A DNA stretch of 64,000 nucleotides from Levilactobacillus brevis (GCA_003666485.1 CP032931.1:186001-250000); one strand, 5' to 3'; positions 1-9,793 are shown, numbered from the stretch's first letter. Made by a program: numbers and translations. Notes: a model not told the origin generated them from the letters alone.

Positions 1-92
1 GACACGATGTTTGGCGAAATCAAGACATCGCGTTGTCATCGGATCAGCAATTAATCATTGACGCGCACGATGTATATTTGCTAAAAGTTTAA
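1..92 (+). CDS. C-terminal end of a probable glycoside hydrolase (partial)
   Basis: An open frame enters from outside the window and stops with TAA at 90-92. It gives 29 residues ending AHDVYLLKV. This kind of ending (a beta-strand finishing in V-x-L-L-K-V) is common at the C-terminus of glycoside hydrolases, and the gene lies 27 bp upstream of a GPH sugar transporter, which fits a sugar-utilisation operon. Too little remains to name the enzyme or family; the assignment is inference from ending and context. Confidence 0.4.
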   Translation, partial: HDVWRNQDIALSSDQQLIIDAHDVYLLKV

Positions 93-119
93 GACAAAAA
101 TTCTGAGGAGTTGAACACT

Positions 120-1481
120 ATGGAAGAAAAAGCAAGTAGCCAGCCTAAAAGACAGATTGTTCCCTGGCTGGAGAAGTTAAGTTACGGTCAACTGGACTTT
201 GCTGGTCAACTGGTCGCCACAGTCGTTGGGAGTTACCTGATGTACTTCTTTACTGACGTGGTCTTATTACCTGCCGCCGCAGCCGGATTGATTTTGTTAA
301 TTGCCCGGGTTGTGGATGCCGTAGGAGCCCCCGTTTGGGGAACGTTTATTGACATGACACATACCAAGTATGGGAAGGCTCGGCCTTACTTCTTGTGGCT
401 GGCATTTCCGTATGCAGCAATGGGTGTACTCTTATTCTGGGCACCACAGTTGAGTGTTACCGGTAAGATTTGGTATTGTGGGATCACCTACATTATCTAC
501 GGAATCTTATATTTGGGAATCAATGCACCTATTACCACGATGTTACCATTGATCACCTCGGATCCTAAGGAACGGGTGGTTCTTAACTCTTGGTGGATGG
601 TCGGATCTAACTTAGGGGTCTTCGTTGTGAACTCCCTGACACTGCCGTTAGTTGCATTCTTCGGTCGAGGCAATGACGTTAAAGGTTTCCGTATTTTTAT
701 TGTGATTTTTGCTATTTTAAATGTCACGCTGACCTTATTCTCATTTGCGCACACTAAGGAACGAGTTTCCTCTAGTACTAGTGAACGAGTTACCTTGAAA
801 CAAGGGATTCACGCCATGAACAAAAATTGGCCTTGGTTGATTCTGGTTGCCGGAAACTTCTTGTTCTGGGTAGCTCAACAGAACCGGCAACAAGGGATGG
901 TTTACTATTTCACGTATTACTTTAAGAATAAAGACCTAGTCACTTTCTTTAATTCGATTGGCCTGATTCAAGTGGTCGGGGTTATTGCCATTCCATTCAT
1001 GAATAAGTATATGTCGAAGAGTAAAATTTGGGCATTAGGTTTTGCAATTGCTGTTGTGGGTCAATTAATCATTACCGTATCTGGTTTAAGCATCGTGGGC
1101 GCTGTAATCGGCTGGTTAATCGCCTTGATTGGTTCCGGAATTGCTGTTTCCATGCCATTTGCCATGTTAGGGTCCGCTGTGGACTTTGGAGAATGGAAAA
1201 ACGGTATCAATGCGGCTGGTCTGTTGACTACGATTGGTTCGGCGTTCTGTATGTCCATGGGCCAAGGGTTAGCTGGCTGGTTGAACGGGACGTTCCTGTC
1301 TGCCTTTGGTTACGTGGCCAATCAAGTTCAAACTGCCCATGCTCTGACTGGAATTAGCATCGACTTTAACTGGATGACCATGTTATTGTACGCTGCTGCC
1401 ATCATTCCAGCATTAATGTATCAACGCTACGAAAAGATGGAAGGTCAAATCACAGCTGATTTAGCGAAGACACGTGACTAA
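120..1481 (+). CDS. GPH-family (MelB/XylP-type) sugar:cation symporter
   Basis: Integral membrane transporter of the glycoside-pentoside-hexuronide family, which imports oligosaccharides or glycosides with a cation. About 453 residues with roughly twelve hydrophobic segments. The family signature is in the cytoplasmic loop after the second helix (GTFIDMTHTKYGKARPYF, about residues 75-92). ATG at 120 is preferred because GAGGAG lies nine bases upstream; the upstream TTG at 111 abuts that site. It follows a probable glycosidase closely and is followed by a strong terminator, so it is probably the last gene of a sugar operon. A second GPH transporter starts at 63038. Substrate cannot be told from sequence. 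Confidence 0.88.
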   Translation: MEEKASSQPKRQIVPWLEKLSYGQLDFAGQLVATVVGSYLMYFFTDVVLLPAAAAGLILLIARVVDAVGAPVWGTFIDMTHTKYGKARPYFLWLAFPYAAMGVLLFWAPQLSVTGKIWYCGITYIIYGILYLGINAPITTMLPLITSDPKERVVLNSWWMVGSNLGVFVVNSLTLPLVAFFGRGNDVKGFRIFIVIFAILNVTLTLFSFAHTKERVSSSTSERVTLKQGIHAMNKNWPWLILVAGNFLFWVAQQNRQQGMVYYFTYYFKNKDLVTFFNSIGLIQVVGVIAIPFMNKYMSKSKIWALGFAIAVVGQLIITVSGLSIVGAVIGWLIALIGSGIAVSMPFAMLGSAVDFGEWKNGINAAGLLTTIGSAFCMSMGQGLAGWLNGTFLSAFGYVANQVQTAHALTGISIDFNWMTMLLYAAAIIPALMYQRYEKMEGQITADLAKTRD

Positions 1482-1508
1482 TAATCTGAAATAACTTATT
1501 TAGAATAA

Positions 1509-1554
1509 CGAATGGGGGTCCCTGTCATTAACCGGTGACAGGGACCCCCATTCG
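1509..1554 (+). terminator. Rho-independent terminator after the GPH transporter gene
   Basis: A 19-bp perfect stem (left arm 1509-1527, right arm 1536-1554) with an 8-base loop and a short T-containing tail. It may serve both strands. Confidence 0.8.
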
Positions 1555-1556
1555 GT

Positions 1557-1766
1557 TTAAACCAGCTGTCCCAAGCAGGCGGCCAAGAAGCAAACGACCG
1601 TCATCACCAATGCAACGGTCTTCAATAGCCAGGCAACCTTGTACGAGGTTGCCTGGTTTTTGTGGGCCGTGAGAAATTCACCCAGCCAAGCTGACAGGAT
1701 GACGGCGACAATTAAGTAGACCGACAGCTGGTCGCTGAACGAGACGCGCAAAAAGACTGGCGGCAA
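1557..1766 (-). CDS. Small hydrophobic membrane protein, possibly an N-terminally truncated remnant
   Basis: A 69-codon frame with a TTG start, rich in hydrophobic residues, with two or three possible membrane segments around a short polar loop (EFLTAHKNQATSYK). The reading frame stays open upstream to about 1826 (adding residues ending YDLFAILSISLL) but contains no ATG, GTG or TTG start with a good ribosome site there. That suggests either a remnant of a longer membrane protein or a poorly started small gene. Family not recognised; it abuts the preceding terminator. Confidence 0.35.
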   Translation of the reverse strand: MPPVFLRVSFSDQLSVYLIVAVILSAWLGEFLTAHKNQATSYKVAWLLKTVALVMTVVCFLAACLGQLV

Positions 1767-1867
1767 CAGGCTAATAGATAAGATGGCGAATAGGTCGTAA
1801 AGGTAAATGAACGATAACTTTACTGATTAAAACAAATCCATTCAATAGATAATGAACACCTCATTAT

Positions 1868-1922
1868 TTAAAAAACCGTCGTGACCACAATCCTTCAGGA
1901 TAGTGTGGCCACGACGGCTTTT
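1868..1922 (-). terminator. Rho-independent terminator of the feo operon
   Basis: Inverted repeat CCGTCGTGaCCACA / TGTGGcCACGACGG around a short loop, with a T-run on the minus strand after the stem (T6 at the 1868-1875 side). It lies just past the stop of the Feo-associated gene. Confidence 0.8.
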
Positions 1923-1925
1923 CAG

Positions 1926-2096
1926 TTACGCCTGGTGCTGTTCACGTTGGTGTTTCTTCAGCTGTTGCTTAGCGGCGCAATCGTATTCACACGCCGGACA
2001 GCTACCAGCCTTGGACTTTTTCAAGTGACGGTAGAGCACGACGCCCGCGCCGCCGATAATCACGGCAACGATGAGGATATTAAGTAGCAAGGACAT
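1926..2096 (-). CDS. FeoB-associated Cys-rich membrane protein
   Basis: A 56-residue protein: one N-terminal membrane helix (LLLNILIVAVIIGGAGVVL), a basic stretch (RHLKKSKAG), then Cys-rich SCPACEYDC and a basic His-containing tail. This is the layout of the small FeoB-associated proteins found beside feoB in Firmicutes, thought to assist ferrous iron uptake. ATG at 2096 has AAAGGAG eight bases upstream. It lies 16 bp downstream of feoB on the same strand and directly before a terminator, so it is the last gene of the feo operon. Confidence 0.8.
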   Translation of the reverse strand: MSLLLNILIVAVIIGGAGVVLYRHLKKSKAGSCPACEYDCAAKQQLKKHQREQHQA

Positions 2097-2112
2097 GGTC
2101 AAGACTCCTTTT

Positions 2113-4101
2113 TTAAATGAAGAGCGATCCCACCTGGTAGATGAGTAACGCCGCCAGGTAGGCGATGACGGTGCTGGAGACCACCGAGTACAGCGCCCAT
2201 TTCTTCGAGTTGGTCTCGGCTTTGATGGCCGCCAACGTGGCGAAGCAGGGGGCGTAGATCAGGATGAAGACCAGTAGCGCGTAAGCCGACAACGGGGTGA
2301 ACAGCGAACTAAACGTGGCAATCAGGCCAGTCTGTCCGCTCAGATGGAAGAGCACGATCATGCTGGAACTGATGACTTCCTTGGCTAGCACGCCAGTCAT
2401 CAGCGCGCTAATGGTTTGCCACGAGGTGATGCCGATGGGCCGGAAAAGTGGGAGCACGAACTGACCGATCATGGCCGAGAAACTCTGGTCGATGTTGGTC
2501 ACGATACCGCTGGGCCCCAGGTTGGACAGCAGCCAGATCAAGACGGTACCACCAAAGATGACGGTGCCGGCCTTGCGGATGAAGCCCTTGCCCTTTTCCC
2601 AGGTACCCATGGCAATGATGTCTGGACGCGGCACGTGGTATTTGGGCAGTTCGATGATGAAGACCGTGTTTTCGTGGATCTTGAAGGCCCACTGATAGAT
2701 TTTGGCCATCAGTAGCGCAACCGCAATGCCCAGGAAGTACAGGGATAACACGATCAGCGCTTGATTGCGCTGGAAGAAGGCGGCGACAAACAGGCCGTAG
2801 ATCGGCAGGCGGGCCGAGCAACTCATGAACGGCGAAATCAGCGTGGTGACCAGCCGTTCCTTGGGCTGCTCGATGGTGCGGGCAGCCATGATACCGGTCA
2901 CGTTGCAGCCAAAGCCGATGATCAGCGGGATAAACGCCTTGCCGTTGAGGCCAATCAGCTGCATCAGCCGGTCGGTCACCAGCGCGGCGCGGGCCATGTA
3001 GCCGGAATCCTCGAGGACGGAGATACAGGCGAACAGGACGAAAATTTGAGGGATAAAGCTCAAGACACCACCGACCCCGGCGATGATGCCGTCCACAATC
3101 AGGGATTTCAGAAAGGGCATTGCCCCAACGCTGGTCAGAAAATGACTGGTCGTGGTGGACAGCGGCCCGGAGATAAAGGCATCCAGCCCATCCGATAGCG
3201 GCGTCCCAATCCAATCAAAGGAGAGCTTGAACATTAGCAGGAATATACCCACGAAAATGGGCAGACCCAACACGGGGTGGGTCACGATGCGGTCGATCTT
3301 GGCCGTGAGGTTGTCGTTAGATACCTCGTGTAAGTACTTGGTCGTGGCCGACAGCGTTTCGTCAATGAAGGCCAGACGCGTTTGGAAAATCTGTTCTTCA
3401 AAGTTCTGGTCGTCGTAGAGTTTCTGTTGGCTCAGTAGCGGCTTGAGGTGGTGCTTGCTGGCGTAACGGCGCACGATTTGGTTGCGGTTCATGTACTGAA
3501 TGGCTAACCAATTGGCAAAGGCCGCGGGCTGCTGGTAGTCGTCGATCAATTGTTGGCTAGCCGTGGTAATGGCGTGTTGGACCGCTGCCGGGTAGGCCAG
3601 GTGGAGCGGTTGCGTGGCGGTGGGCGGCGTGGTCAGGAGTTCTTGGCGCAACTGATCCAGACCCGATTTCTTCCGGGCGTTGGTGGCGCGTACCTGACAG
3701 CCCAAGCGTTTGGCTAGTTCGGCGAAATCATAGCTGATGCCGTTGGCCTTGAGGTCGTCGATCATGTTGAGCGCTAAGACCACCGGCCGGCCGAACTCCA
3801 GTAGTTCAATTGACAACAAGAGGTTGCGTTTGAGCTGACTGGCGTTGGTGACGTTTAAGATCATATCCGGTGAGTCGTTGAGTAAGTAATTACAGGCCAC
3901 CGCCTCGTCTTTGGTGATCGGCGTCAGTGAGTAGATGCCGGGCAGGTCGACGACCACCATTTCCGAATGGCGGATGCGACCGAGCTTCTTGTCCACGGTG
4001 ACCCCTTCCCAATTACCAACGTAGGCGTATTTATCCGTCAGCTCGTTGAAGAGCGTGGTCTTGCCAGTATTTGGATTTCCTAAGAGGGCAACGGTGGTCA
4101 T
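2113..4101 (-). CDS. feoB: Ferrous iron transporter B
   Basis: FeoB imports Fe2+ across the cytoplasmic membrane. 662 residues: an N-terminal G domain with P-loop GNPNTGKTTLFN (about 8-19), DLPGIYSL (G3, about 52-59) and NMID (G4, about 120), a helical spacer, then a long membrane domain with two gate-like repeats (the region around GFGCNVTGIMAARTI and the later MTGVLAKEVISS). The length is normal for the family. feoA ends one base upstream, so the two are transcribed together. A small Cys-rich partner follows. Iron-dependent control is expected but no regulator is encoded here. Confidence 0.97.
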   Translation of the reverse strand: MTTVALLGNPNTGKTTLFNELTDKYAYVGNWEGVTVDKKLGRIRHSEMVVVDLPGIYSLTPITKDEAVACNYLLNDSPDMILNVTNASQLKRNLLLSIELLEFGRPVVLALNMIDDLKANGISYDFAELAKRLGCQVRATNARKKSGLDQLRQELLTTPPTATQPLHLAYPAAVQHAITTASQQLIDDYQQPAAFANWLAIQYMNRNQIVRRYASKHHLKPLLSQQKLYDDQNFEEQIFQTRLAFIDETLSATTKYLHEVSNDNLTAKIDRIVTHPVLGLPIFVGIFLLMFKLSFDWIGTPLSDGLDAFISGPLSTTTSHFLTSVGAMPFLKSLIVDGIIAGVGGVLSFIPQIFVLFACISVLEDSGYMARAALVTDRLMQLIGLNGKAFIPLIIGFGCNVTGIMAARTIEQPKERLVTTLISPFMSCSARLPIYGLFVAAFFQRNQALIVLSLYFLGIAVALLMAKIYQWAFKIHENTVFIIELPKYHVPRPDIIAMGTWEKGKGFIRKAGTVIFGGTVLIWLLSNLGPSGIVTNIDQSFSAMIGQFVLPLFRPIGITSWQTISALMTGVLAKEVISSSMIVLFHLSGQTGLIATFSSLFTPLSAYALLVFILIYAPCFATLAAIKAETNSKKWALYSVVSSTVIAYLAALLIYQVGSLFI

Positions 4102-4102
4102 G

Positions 4103-4336
4103 CTATTGCCCCCCTACTAGTGATTGGAAAACGACGTAGCGGATGCCGATCTTTTGTTGGTCGAATTCGACGATGACCGGGCCGTGAAACGGGTATTGCC
4201 GTAGGACAGCGAGTTGACTGCCGGGGTGGATGCCGAGGTTTTGTAAACGATGGGCAGTCTGACCATCGAGTTGGCTCATTTGGCGAACGATAACGTTAGG
4301 ATAGGCTGATTCTGAATAACGGAGTTGCATGCTCAT
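4103..4336 (-). CDS. feoA: Ferrous iron transport accessory protein A
   Basis: FeoA is a small SH3-like cytoplasmic protein that works with FeoB. About 77 residues with the typical run LQNLGIHPGSQLAVLRQYPF and ending in a beta-rich stretch (GPVIVEFDQQKIGIRY). The first ATG, at 4336, has AAAGG just upstream; the next ATG at 4330 is an alternative. It is the first gene of feoA-feoB-small partner, divergent from the suf operon, so iron uptake and Fe-S assembly share one intergenic control region. Confidence 0.93.
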   Translation of the reverse strand: MSMQLRYSESAYPNVIVRQMSQLDGQTAHRLQNLGIHPGSQLAVLRQYPFHGPVIVEFDQQKIGIRYVVFQSLVGGQ

Positions 4337-4424
4337 CAGGCCTTTCAAATGAATTAGATTCCGATTAATTGGTTCTAGCTTACCATGTAAGCACTTTCAC
4401 ATATATTAGGGAAATGCCTAATAT

Positions 4425-4437
4425 TATTCCAGGAATA
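4425..4437. promoter_or_regulatory. Perfect 13-bp palindrome in the feo/suf intergenic region
   Basis: TATTCCAGGAATA is a perfect dyad lying between the divergent feoA and sufC genes, next to a TATAAT sequence at 4445-4450. It could be an operator for an iron or redox regulator. No regulator can be named from the sequence alone. Confidence 0.35.
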
Positions 4438-4452
4438 TTCTGCCTATAATAA

Positions 4453-4467
4453 TGTCAAGCGCTTACA
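4453..4467. promoter_or_regulatory. Probable catabolite-response element (cre)
   Basis: TGTCAAGCGCTTACA; its complement TGTAAGCGCTTGACA fits the CcpA cre consensus (TGWAANCGNTNWCA) with the central CG. It follows a TATAAT at 4445-4450 in the feo/suf intergenic region. A weaker second site, TGTAAGCACTTTCACA, lies at about 4386-4401. Functional CcpA binding is inferred. Confidence 0.45.
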
Positions 4468-4535
4468 AAGAGCGGCCTAGAGCGAAACACTCTGGAATAA
4501 TTTTATGCACACTTCACGGAATATGCGGGCATAAT

Positions 4536-4552
4536 TTGTGAAAATCGCACAA
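4536..4552. promoter_or_regulatory. TTGTG-N7-CACAA inverted repeat upstream of sufC
   Basis: Dyad with arms TTGTG and CACAA in the suf leader, about 60 bp before the sufC start and beside a CATAAT element. It resembles Crp/Fnr-type sites only loosely; listed as a candidate operator. Confidence 0.25.
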
Positions 4553-4612
4553 AGCCGTCAATGAAAAGACGCCTTAACAGTGAATTTCATACCTAATGGA
4601 GGTTGATGGATA

Positions 4613-5407
4613 ATGGCAACACTAGAAATCAAAGATTTACACGTTGAAGTGACCGATGAGGAAAACCAAACGGCTAAGGAAATTTTAAAAGGGGTCAACC
4701 TGACCATGAACACCGGCGAGATTCACGCCATCATGGGGCCTAACGGGACTGGTAAATCAACGTTGTCGCAAACCATTATGGGTCAACCGGCTTACCACGT
4801 GACGCAAGGGGATATCCTGTTGAACGGCGAAAGTATTGTCGGTATGCCCGTTGATGAACGGGCCCGCAAAGGCTTGTTCCTCGCGATGCAATATCCCGCC
4901 GAGATCCAGGGCGTGACCAACGCCGAATTTCTCCGTGCCGCAGTCAATGCGCGTCGGCCGAAGGATGATCAGATCTCGGTCATGGATTTCTTAAAAGAAC
5001 TCGATAAGAACTTAGATATTTTGGACATGAGCGAAGCCATGACGGAACGTTACCTGAACGAAGGCTTCTCTGGTGGGGAAAAGAAACGTAACGAGATCCT
5101 CCAGCTGTTGATGATCAAGCCAGCCTTTGCCTTACTGGATGAAATCGACTCTGGCCTGGATATCGATGCCTTGAAGGTGGTCTCCAAAGGGGTCAACGCC
5201 ATGCGTGGCGACAACTTCGGTTCGATGATCATCACCCACTACCAACGCCTGTTGAACTACATCGTGCCAGACGTGGTCCACATCATGATGGGTGGCCGGA
5301 TCGTCAAGACCGGCGACGCGTCACTGGCAGAACGGTTGGAAAAGGAAGGTTACGCCGGGCTGCGTGACGATTTGGACATTGACGTGGCACTCGTGGATGA
5401 GAACTAG
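4613..5407 (+). CDS. sufC: Fe-S cluster assembly ATPase SufC
   Basis: ABC-type ATPase that pairs with SufB/SufD to form the SufBCD scaffold for Fe-S clusters in the cytoplasm. 264 residues with Walker A GPNGTGKST (about 43-51), ABC signature FSGGEKKR (about 153-160), Walker B ALLDEIDSGLD and switch His in MIITHYQR. The ATG follows GGAGG at the usual distance. First gene of a tightly packed operon sufC-sufD-sufS-sufU-sufB, the normal Gram-positive order. Confidence 0.97.
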   Translation: MATLEIKDLHVEVTDEENQTAKEILKGVNLTMNTGEIHAIMGPNGTGKSTLSQTIMGQPAYHVTQGDILLNGESIVGMPVDERARKGLFLAMQYPAEIQGVTNAEFLRAAVNARRPKDDQISVMDFLKELDKNLDILDMSEAMTERYLNEGFSGGEKKRNEILQLLMIKPAFALLDEIDSGLDIDALKVVSKGVNAMRGDNFGSMIITHYQRLLNYIVPDVVHIMMGGRIVKTGDASLAERLEKEGYAGLRDDLDIDVALVDEN

Positions 5408-5418
5408 GGGGTGGCAAA

Positions 5419-6705
5419 ATGGATACCATGGAAACGCAATCGCAATCGCAAACGGCGACGGCCATCCAAACCGCTGCCCAGCAACATCATGAACCCACTT
5501 GGTTGATTCACAAGCGGCTCGCGGCCCTGGCCCAAATGCCAGACCTGCCAATGCCACGGGTTCAACGCTTTAACTACCGGGACTGGGCCATGATGCCCGA
5601 CACCTTTGCTTGGCGTGAATCCACGCCGGAATTGGCGGACGTTGCGGCAAGTGACTGCCAGATCGTCCAGGTCGGCCAGACTACGGTCCGGGTCAATTTA
5701 CCAGAAAAACTACAGGAACAAGGGGTCATCTTGACCAACATCTTCACGGCGGCTCAAGACTATCCCGACCTGGTGCAAGCCGCCTTCATGACGCAAGCCA
5801 TCAAGGCCAACGAAAACCGACTGGCCAGCTATCACACCGCTTATTTGAATGCCGGGGTCTTCCTCTACGTGCCGGACAATGTGATCATCGACCAACCCGT
5901 CGATATTCAACTGATCCAAGACAGCACCCAAGACCAGCCACTGGTCTCTCACGTCTTAGCCGTCGCCGGTCGCAACGCCGAGTTCTCCTTGAACCAGCAT
6001 TTGACCACGGTGGGCACTAACGCCAACCTGGCGAACTGCTTGCTGGAAGTTGTGGCTAATGAAAACAGTCACGTGACCATCGCTGCTTTGGATGAATTGG
6101 GGCCACAAACCTTGGCCTACGTGGAACGTCGGGCTTATGCGGCGGACAACGCCGTGATCAACTGGGCCGTGGGCTTCATGAACGAAGGCAATACGATCGG
6201 TAATTTCGATACCGAATTGAATGGAACTGGTGCGCAAGCCGACGCCAAGGTCATTGCCATTACCGACCATGACCAACGGATGGGTGTGAACACCAAGATC
6301 ACCAACCGCGGTAAGCACACCAACGGCAACATCTTGCAACGGGGGGTCATCTTAGAGAAATCCGAGTTGGTCTACAACGGTATCGGCGACATCATTCACG
6401 GTGCCGCGGGCTCTGAAGCCGGACAGGAAAACCGGTTACTGATGATGTCCAGCGATGCGCACGGCAACGCCAACCCGATTTTGCTGATCGACGAAAACGA
6501 TGTATTGGCCGGCCATGCCGCTAGTGTGGGTCAGGTCGACGAACAACAGTTGTACTACCTGATGAGTCGAGGCCTGGAACGGGCAACGGCCGAGCGCCTG
6601 GTCATCCGGGGCTTCCTGGGGGCCGTGCTTAGCGCTATTCCTGCCAAGGCCGTCCGGCAACAGCTGATTGCCATCATTGAAAGGAAACTTGAAAATGGCC
6701 GTTAA
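5419..6705 (+). CDS. sufD: Fe-S cluster assembly protein SufD
   Basis: Component of the SufBC2D scaffold. 428 residues; the C-terminal half carries the beta-helix core shared with SufB, ending with the family run [22 protein letters not shown] (about residues 376-397). It starts 11 bp after sufC, and its end overlaps sufS by 11 bp, implying translational coupling. Length is normal. Confidence 0.95.
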   Translation: MDTMETQSQSQTATAIQTAAQQHHEPTWLIHKRLAALAQMPDLPMPRVQRFNYRDWAMMPDTFAWRESTPELADVAASDCQIVQVGQTTVRVNLPEKLQEQGVILTNIFTAAQDYPDLVQAAFMTQAIKANENRLASYHTAYLNAGVFLYVPDNVIIDQPVDIQLIQDSTQDQPLVSHVLAVAGRNAEFSLNQHLTTVGTNANLANCLLEVVANENSHVTIAALDELGPQTLAYVERRAYAADNAVINWAVGFMNEGNTIGNFDTELNGTGAQADAKVIAITDHDQRMGVNTKITNRGKHTNGNILQRGVILEKSELVYNGIGDIIHGAAGSEAGQENRLLMMSSDAHGNANPILLIDENDVLAGHAASVGQVDEQQLYYLMSRGLERATAERLVIRGFLGAVLSAIPAKAVRQQLIAIIERKLENGR

Positions 6706-7942
6706 AAATTTGGATTTACGCGCAGATTTTCCGATCTTAGACCAGCGGGTCAACGACGAGCAGTTGGTGTATCTGGATAACGCCGCCACGGCGCAACGGC
6801 CCACGGCGGTGACTGACAGCCTGGTGCATTTCTACCAGACCGATAACGCCAACGTTCACCGCGGGGTCCACACCCTAGCGGAACGTGCGACCGAGGATTA
6901 CGAAAACGCTCGGGTCAAGGTCCAACACTTCATCAATGCCGCCGAGGCTGCCGAGGTCATCTTTACCAAGGGGACCACGGACGGGCTCAACCTGGTGGCC
7001 AGCACCTATGGCGAACAGGTCATCCAGGCCGGCGATGAAATCGTGATCTCCATCATGGAGCACCACAGCAACCTGATTCCTTGGCAACAACTGGCCATCA
7101 AGAAGCACGCCACGCTCAAGTACATCGGCTTAACGGCCGACGGCGAACTGGACATGGCCGACGCGGCGGCCAAGATTACAGACAAAACCAAAATCGTGGC
7201 GATTGCCCATGCCAGCAACGTTTTGGGAACACTCAATCCGTTGGCTGATTTGGCAAAATTGGCCCACCAACACGGCGCCATCATCGTGGGCGATGGGGCC
7301 CAAGCAGTACCGCACCACCCCGTGGACGTCCAAGCACTTGATGTTGATTTCTACGCTTTCTCCGGCCACAAGATGATGGGGCCGACTGGAATCGGTGCGT
7401 TGTACGGCAAGCGCGCGTTGTTAGAACAAATGCCACCGTATCAATTTGGTGGCGAAATGATCGACTTCGTGCACCAACAGGACAGCACCTGGGCCCAACT
7501 GCCATACAAGTTTGAAGCCGGGACCCAAAATATCGCCGGTGCCGTGGGCTTAGGCACCGCTGTGGACTACCTGAGTGACATCGGGATGACCAGTGTGGCC
7601 GCCCATGAACAGGCCATCGTCGATTACTTATTGCCAAAACTCGTGGCGGACCCGGATCTCGAAGTCTATGGCCCCCACGATCCCGCTAAACATACTGGGG
7701 TGATTGCCTTTAATTTGAAAGGTATTCACCCACACGACGTGGCTACTGCCTTAGACATGGAAGGCGTGGCCGTCCGCGCCGGGCACCACTGCGCGCAACC
7801 ACTGATGACCTACTTGGGTCTGGTGGCGACCGCCCGTGCCAGCTTTTATCTTTACAATACCAAGCAGGACGCTGATCGTTTGTTAGTCGCCCTGGCCGAA
7901 ACAAAGGAGTTCTTCAATCATGGGGCTGTCAAAGCTAAATAG
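6695..7942 (+). CDS. sufS: Cysteine desulfurase SufS
   Basis: PLP enzyme that takes sulfur from L-cysteine for Fe-S assembly. 415 residues from the ATG at 6695, chosen because the protein then begins MAVKNLDLRADFPIL as in the family and the start overlaps the sufD end. Visible: the PLP lysine in DFYAFSGHKMMGPTG, SIMEHHSNLIPWQ, and the catalytic Cys in VRAGHHCAQPLM. It overlaps sufU by 23 bp; SufU is its sulfur acceptor. Confidence 0.96.
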   Translation: MAVKNLDLRADFPILDQRVNDEQLVYLDNAATAQRPTAVTDSLVHFYQTDNANVHRGVHTLAERATEDYENARVKVQHFINAAEAAEVIFTKGTTDGLNLVASTYGEQVIQAGDEIVISIMEHHSNLIPWQQLAIKKHATLKYIGLTADGELDMADAAAKITDKTKIVAIAHASNVLGTLNPLADLAKLAHQHGAIIVGDGAQAVPHHPVDVQALDVDFYAFSGHKMMGPTGIGALYGKRALLEQMPPYQFGGEMIDFVHQQDSTWAQLPYKFEAGTQNIAGAVGLGTAVDYLSDIGMTSVAAHEQAIVDYLLPKLVADPDLEVYGPHDPAKHTGVIAFNLKGIHPHDVATALDMEGVAVRAGHHCAQPLMTYLGLVATARASFYLYNTKQDADRLLVALAETKEFFNHGAVKAK

Positions 7943-8387
7943 TTTGTATCGTGAGGTTATCTTGGATCACGCGGATCACCCGCGCCACAAGCACGACCTT
8001 ACGACCAGTACCAATACCATTACCCTGAAAAATCCCACCTGTGGCGACGTGATCAATCTGTCGATTCAGCTGGACGACCAGGAACAGATCCAAGACATCG
8101 GTTTCAGCGGTGACGGCTGCACCATCAGTCAATCTTCCGCCAGCATGATGACCGATGCCGTGATGGGCAAGGACAAAGAAACGGCGCTGCGGATGGCCAA
8201 GACCTTCTCCGACATGGTGATGGGCACCAAGCACCCGCAAGCCGACCTCGATGAACTGGGCGACGCGGCAATCCTGTCCAGCATCATGAGTTTCCCGGCC
8301 CGTATCAAATGCGCCACGTTAGCTTGGTGGGCGCTCCAGCGGGCTTTACTGAACGAAGAGACGCCGACAGATGAGGAGGAAGCATAA
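7920..8387 (+). CDS. sufU: Fe-S assembly sulfur-transfer protein SufU
   Basis: Zn-dependent sulfurtransferase that accepts persulfide sulfur from SufS in Gram-positive bacteria. 155 residues with the IscU-like conserved sites [21 protein letters not shown] and the third Cys in [10 protein letters not shown]; the extra insert relative to IscU is typical of SufU. The start lies inside the end of sufS and its stop overlaps the sufB start (TAATG), so the three are translationally coupled. Confidence 0.95.
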   Translation: MGLSKLNSLYREVILDHADHPRHKHDLTTSTNTITLKNPTCGDVINLSIQLDDQEQIQDIGFSGDGCTISQSSASMMTDAVMGKDKETALRMAKTFSDMVMGTKHPQADLDELGDAAILSSIMSFPARIKCATLAWWALQRALLNEETPTDEEEA

Positions 8388-9793
8388 TGTCAACGATGCC
8401 AGAAGAAGTGGTCAAGGACAAGGACTACGAGTTCGGATTCCACGATGATATTCAGCCCGCCTATTCGACAGGCCGGGGCTTAACGGAACAAACGGTGCGT
8501 GAGATTTCCGCAGCCAAGCATGAACCCCAATGGATGCTGGAATATCGCCTCAACGCTTACGAAATTTACAAGAAATTACCGATGCCTAAATACGGTCCGG
8601 ACCTGTCCGGCTTGGACTTAAAGGACATGCTGTACTACCAAAAAATGACGGATAAGAAATACCGGGATTGGGACGATGTGCCCGCTGACTTGAAGAAGAC
8701 CTTCGATCGGTTAGGGGTTCCGGAAGCTGAACGGCAATACTTAGCCGGCTCTTCCGCCCAATACGAATCAGAAGTGGTCTACCACAATATGCGAGATGAC
8801 TTCGCCAAGTTGGGCATCATCTTCACGGATACTGATACGGCGCTACGGGAATATCCCGAACTGTTCAAAAAGTGGTTTGGCAAATTGGTCAAGCCAACCG
8901 ACAACAAGTTTGCCGCTTTGAACACGGCCGTCTGGTCCGGTGGCTCGTTTATCTACGTGCCCAAAGGTGTCCAAACCAAGACGCCGATCCAATCGTATTT
9001 CCGGTTGAACTCCGAAAACTCCGGGCAATTCGAACGGACTCTGATCATCGTGGAACCTGGTGCGCGGGTCGATTACGTGGAAGGCTGTACCGCTCCGAAT
9101 TACTCGTCGGATAGCCTGCACGCCGCCGTGGTCGAAGTCAACGTCGAAAAGGACGCCTACTGCCGCTACACCACGATTCAAAACTGGTCGAACAACGTGT
9201 ACAGCTTGGAAACCAAGCGCGCCGCTGCCGCAGAGAATGCAACGATGGAATGGGTCGACGGGAACCTGGGATCTAAGGTCACCATGAAGTACCCGTCCGT
9301 TTACTTAAACGGTGAAGGCGCTCGCGGGACCATGTTGTCGATCGCCGTGGCCAGCAACAACATTCACCAAGACTCTGGTGCCCGAATGATTCACAACGCC
9401 AAGAACACGTCCAGTACCATCGTGTCCAAGTCCATTTCCAAGACCGGGGGCTCGACGGACTACCGCGGGACGGTGCGTTTCGGCCGTCATTCGGATGGGT
9501 CCAAGGCCCACGTGGAATGTGACACCATCATCATGGATGATCAGTCGTCCTCGGACACGATTCCGTACAATGAAATCTCGAACGCTAACGTGTCGATGGA
9601 ACACGAAGCCAAGGTTTCCAAGATTTCTGAAGAGCAACTGTACTACTTGATGAGTCGTGGGATCTCCGAAGCCAAGGCCACAGAAATGATCGTCATGGGC
9701 TTCGTGGAACCGTTCACCAAGCAATTACCAATGGAATACGCGGTCGAATTGAACCGCTTGATCAGTTTTGAAATGGAAGGGTCCATCGGGTAA
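8387..9793 (+). CDS. sufB: Fe-S cluster assembly protein SufB
   Basis: Core scaffold subunit on which clusters are built in the SufBC2D complex. 468 residues with the family stretches [24 protein letters not shown] (the conserved Cys region) and [17 protein letters not shown]. Normal length. Last of the five core suf genes, followed after 31 bp by a SufT-like gene. Confidence 0.97.
   Translation: MSTMPEEVVKDKDYEFGFHDDIQPAYSTGRGLTEQTVREISAAKHEPQWMLEYRLNAYEIYKKLPMPKYGPDLSGLDLKDMLYYQKMTDKKYRDWDDVPADLKKTFDRLGVPEAERQYLAGSSAQYESEVVYHNMRDDFAKLGIIFTDTDTALREYPELFKKWFGKLVKPTDNKFAALNTAVWSGGSFIYVPKGVQTKTPIQSYFRLNSENSGQFERTLIIVEPGARVDYVEGCTAPNYSSDSLHAAVVEVNVEKDAYCRYTTIQNWSNNVYSLETKRAAAAENATMEWVDGNLGSKVTMKYPSVYLNGEGARGTMLSIAVASNNIHQDSGARMIHNAKNTSSTIVSKSISKTGGSTDYRGTVRFGRHSDGSKAHVECDTIIMDDQSSSDTIPYNEISNANVSMEHEAKVSKISEEQLYYLMSRGISEAKATEMIVMGFVEPFTKQLPMEYAVELNRLISFEMEGSIG

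Noticed and set aside
2408-3214. 268-residue frame in another frame within feoB
   Set aside because: Composition (His/Arg/Ala-rich, low complexity) and full overlap with the well-conserved feoB show it is a shadow.
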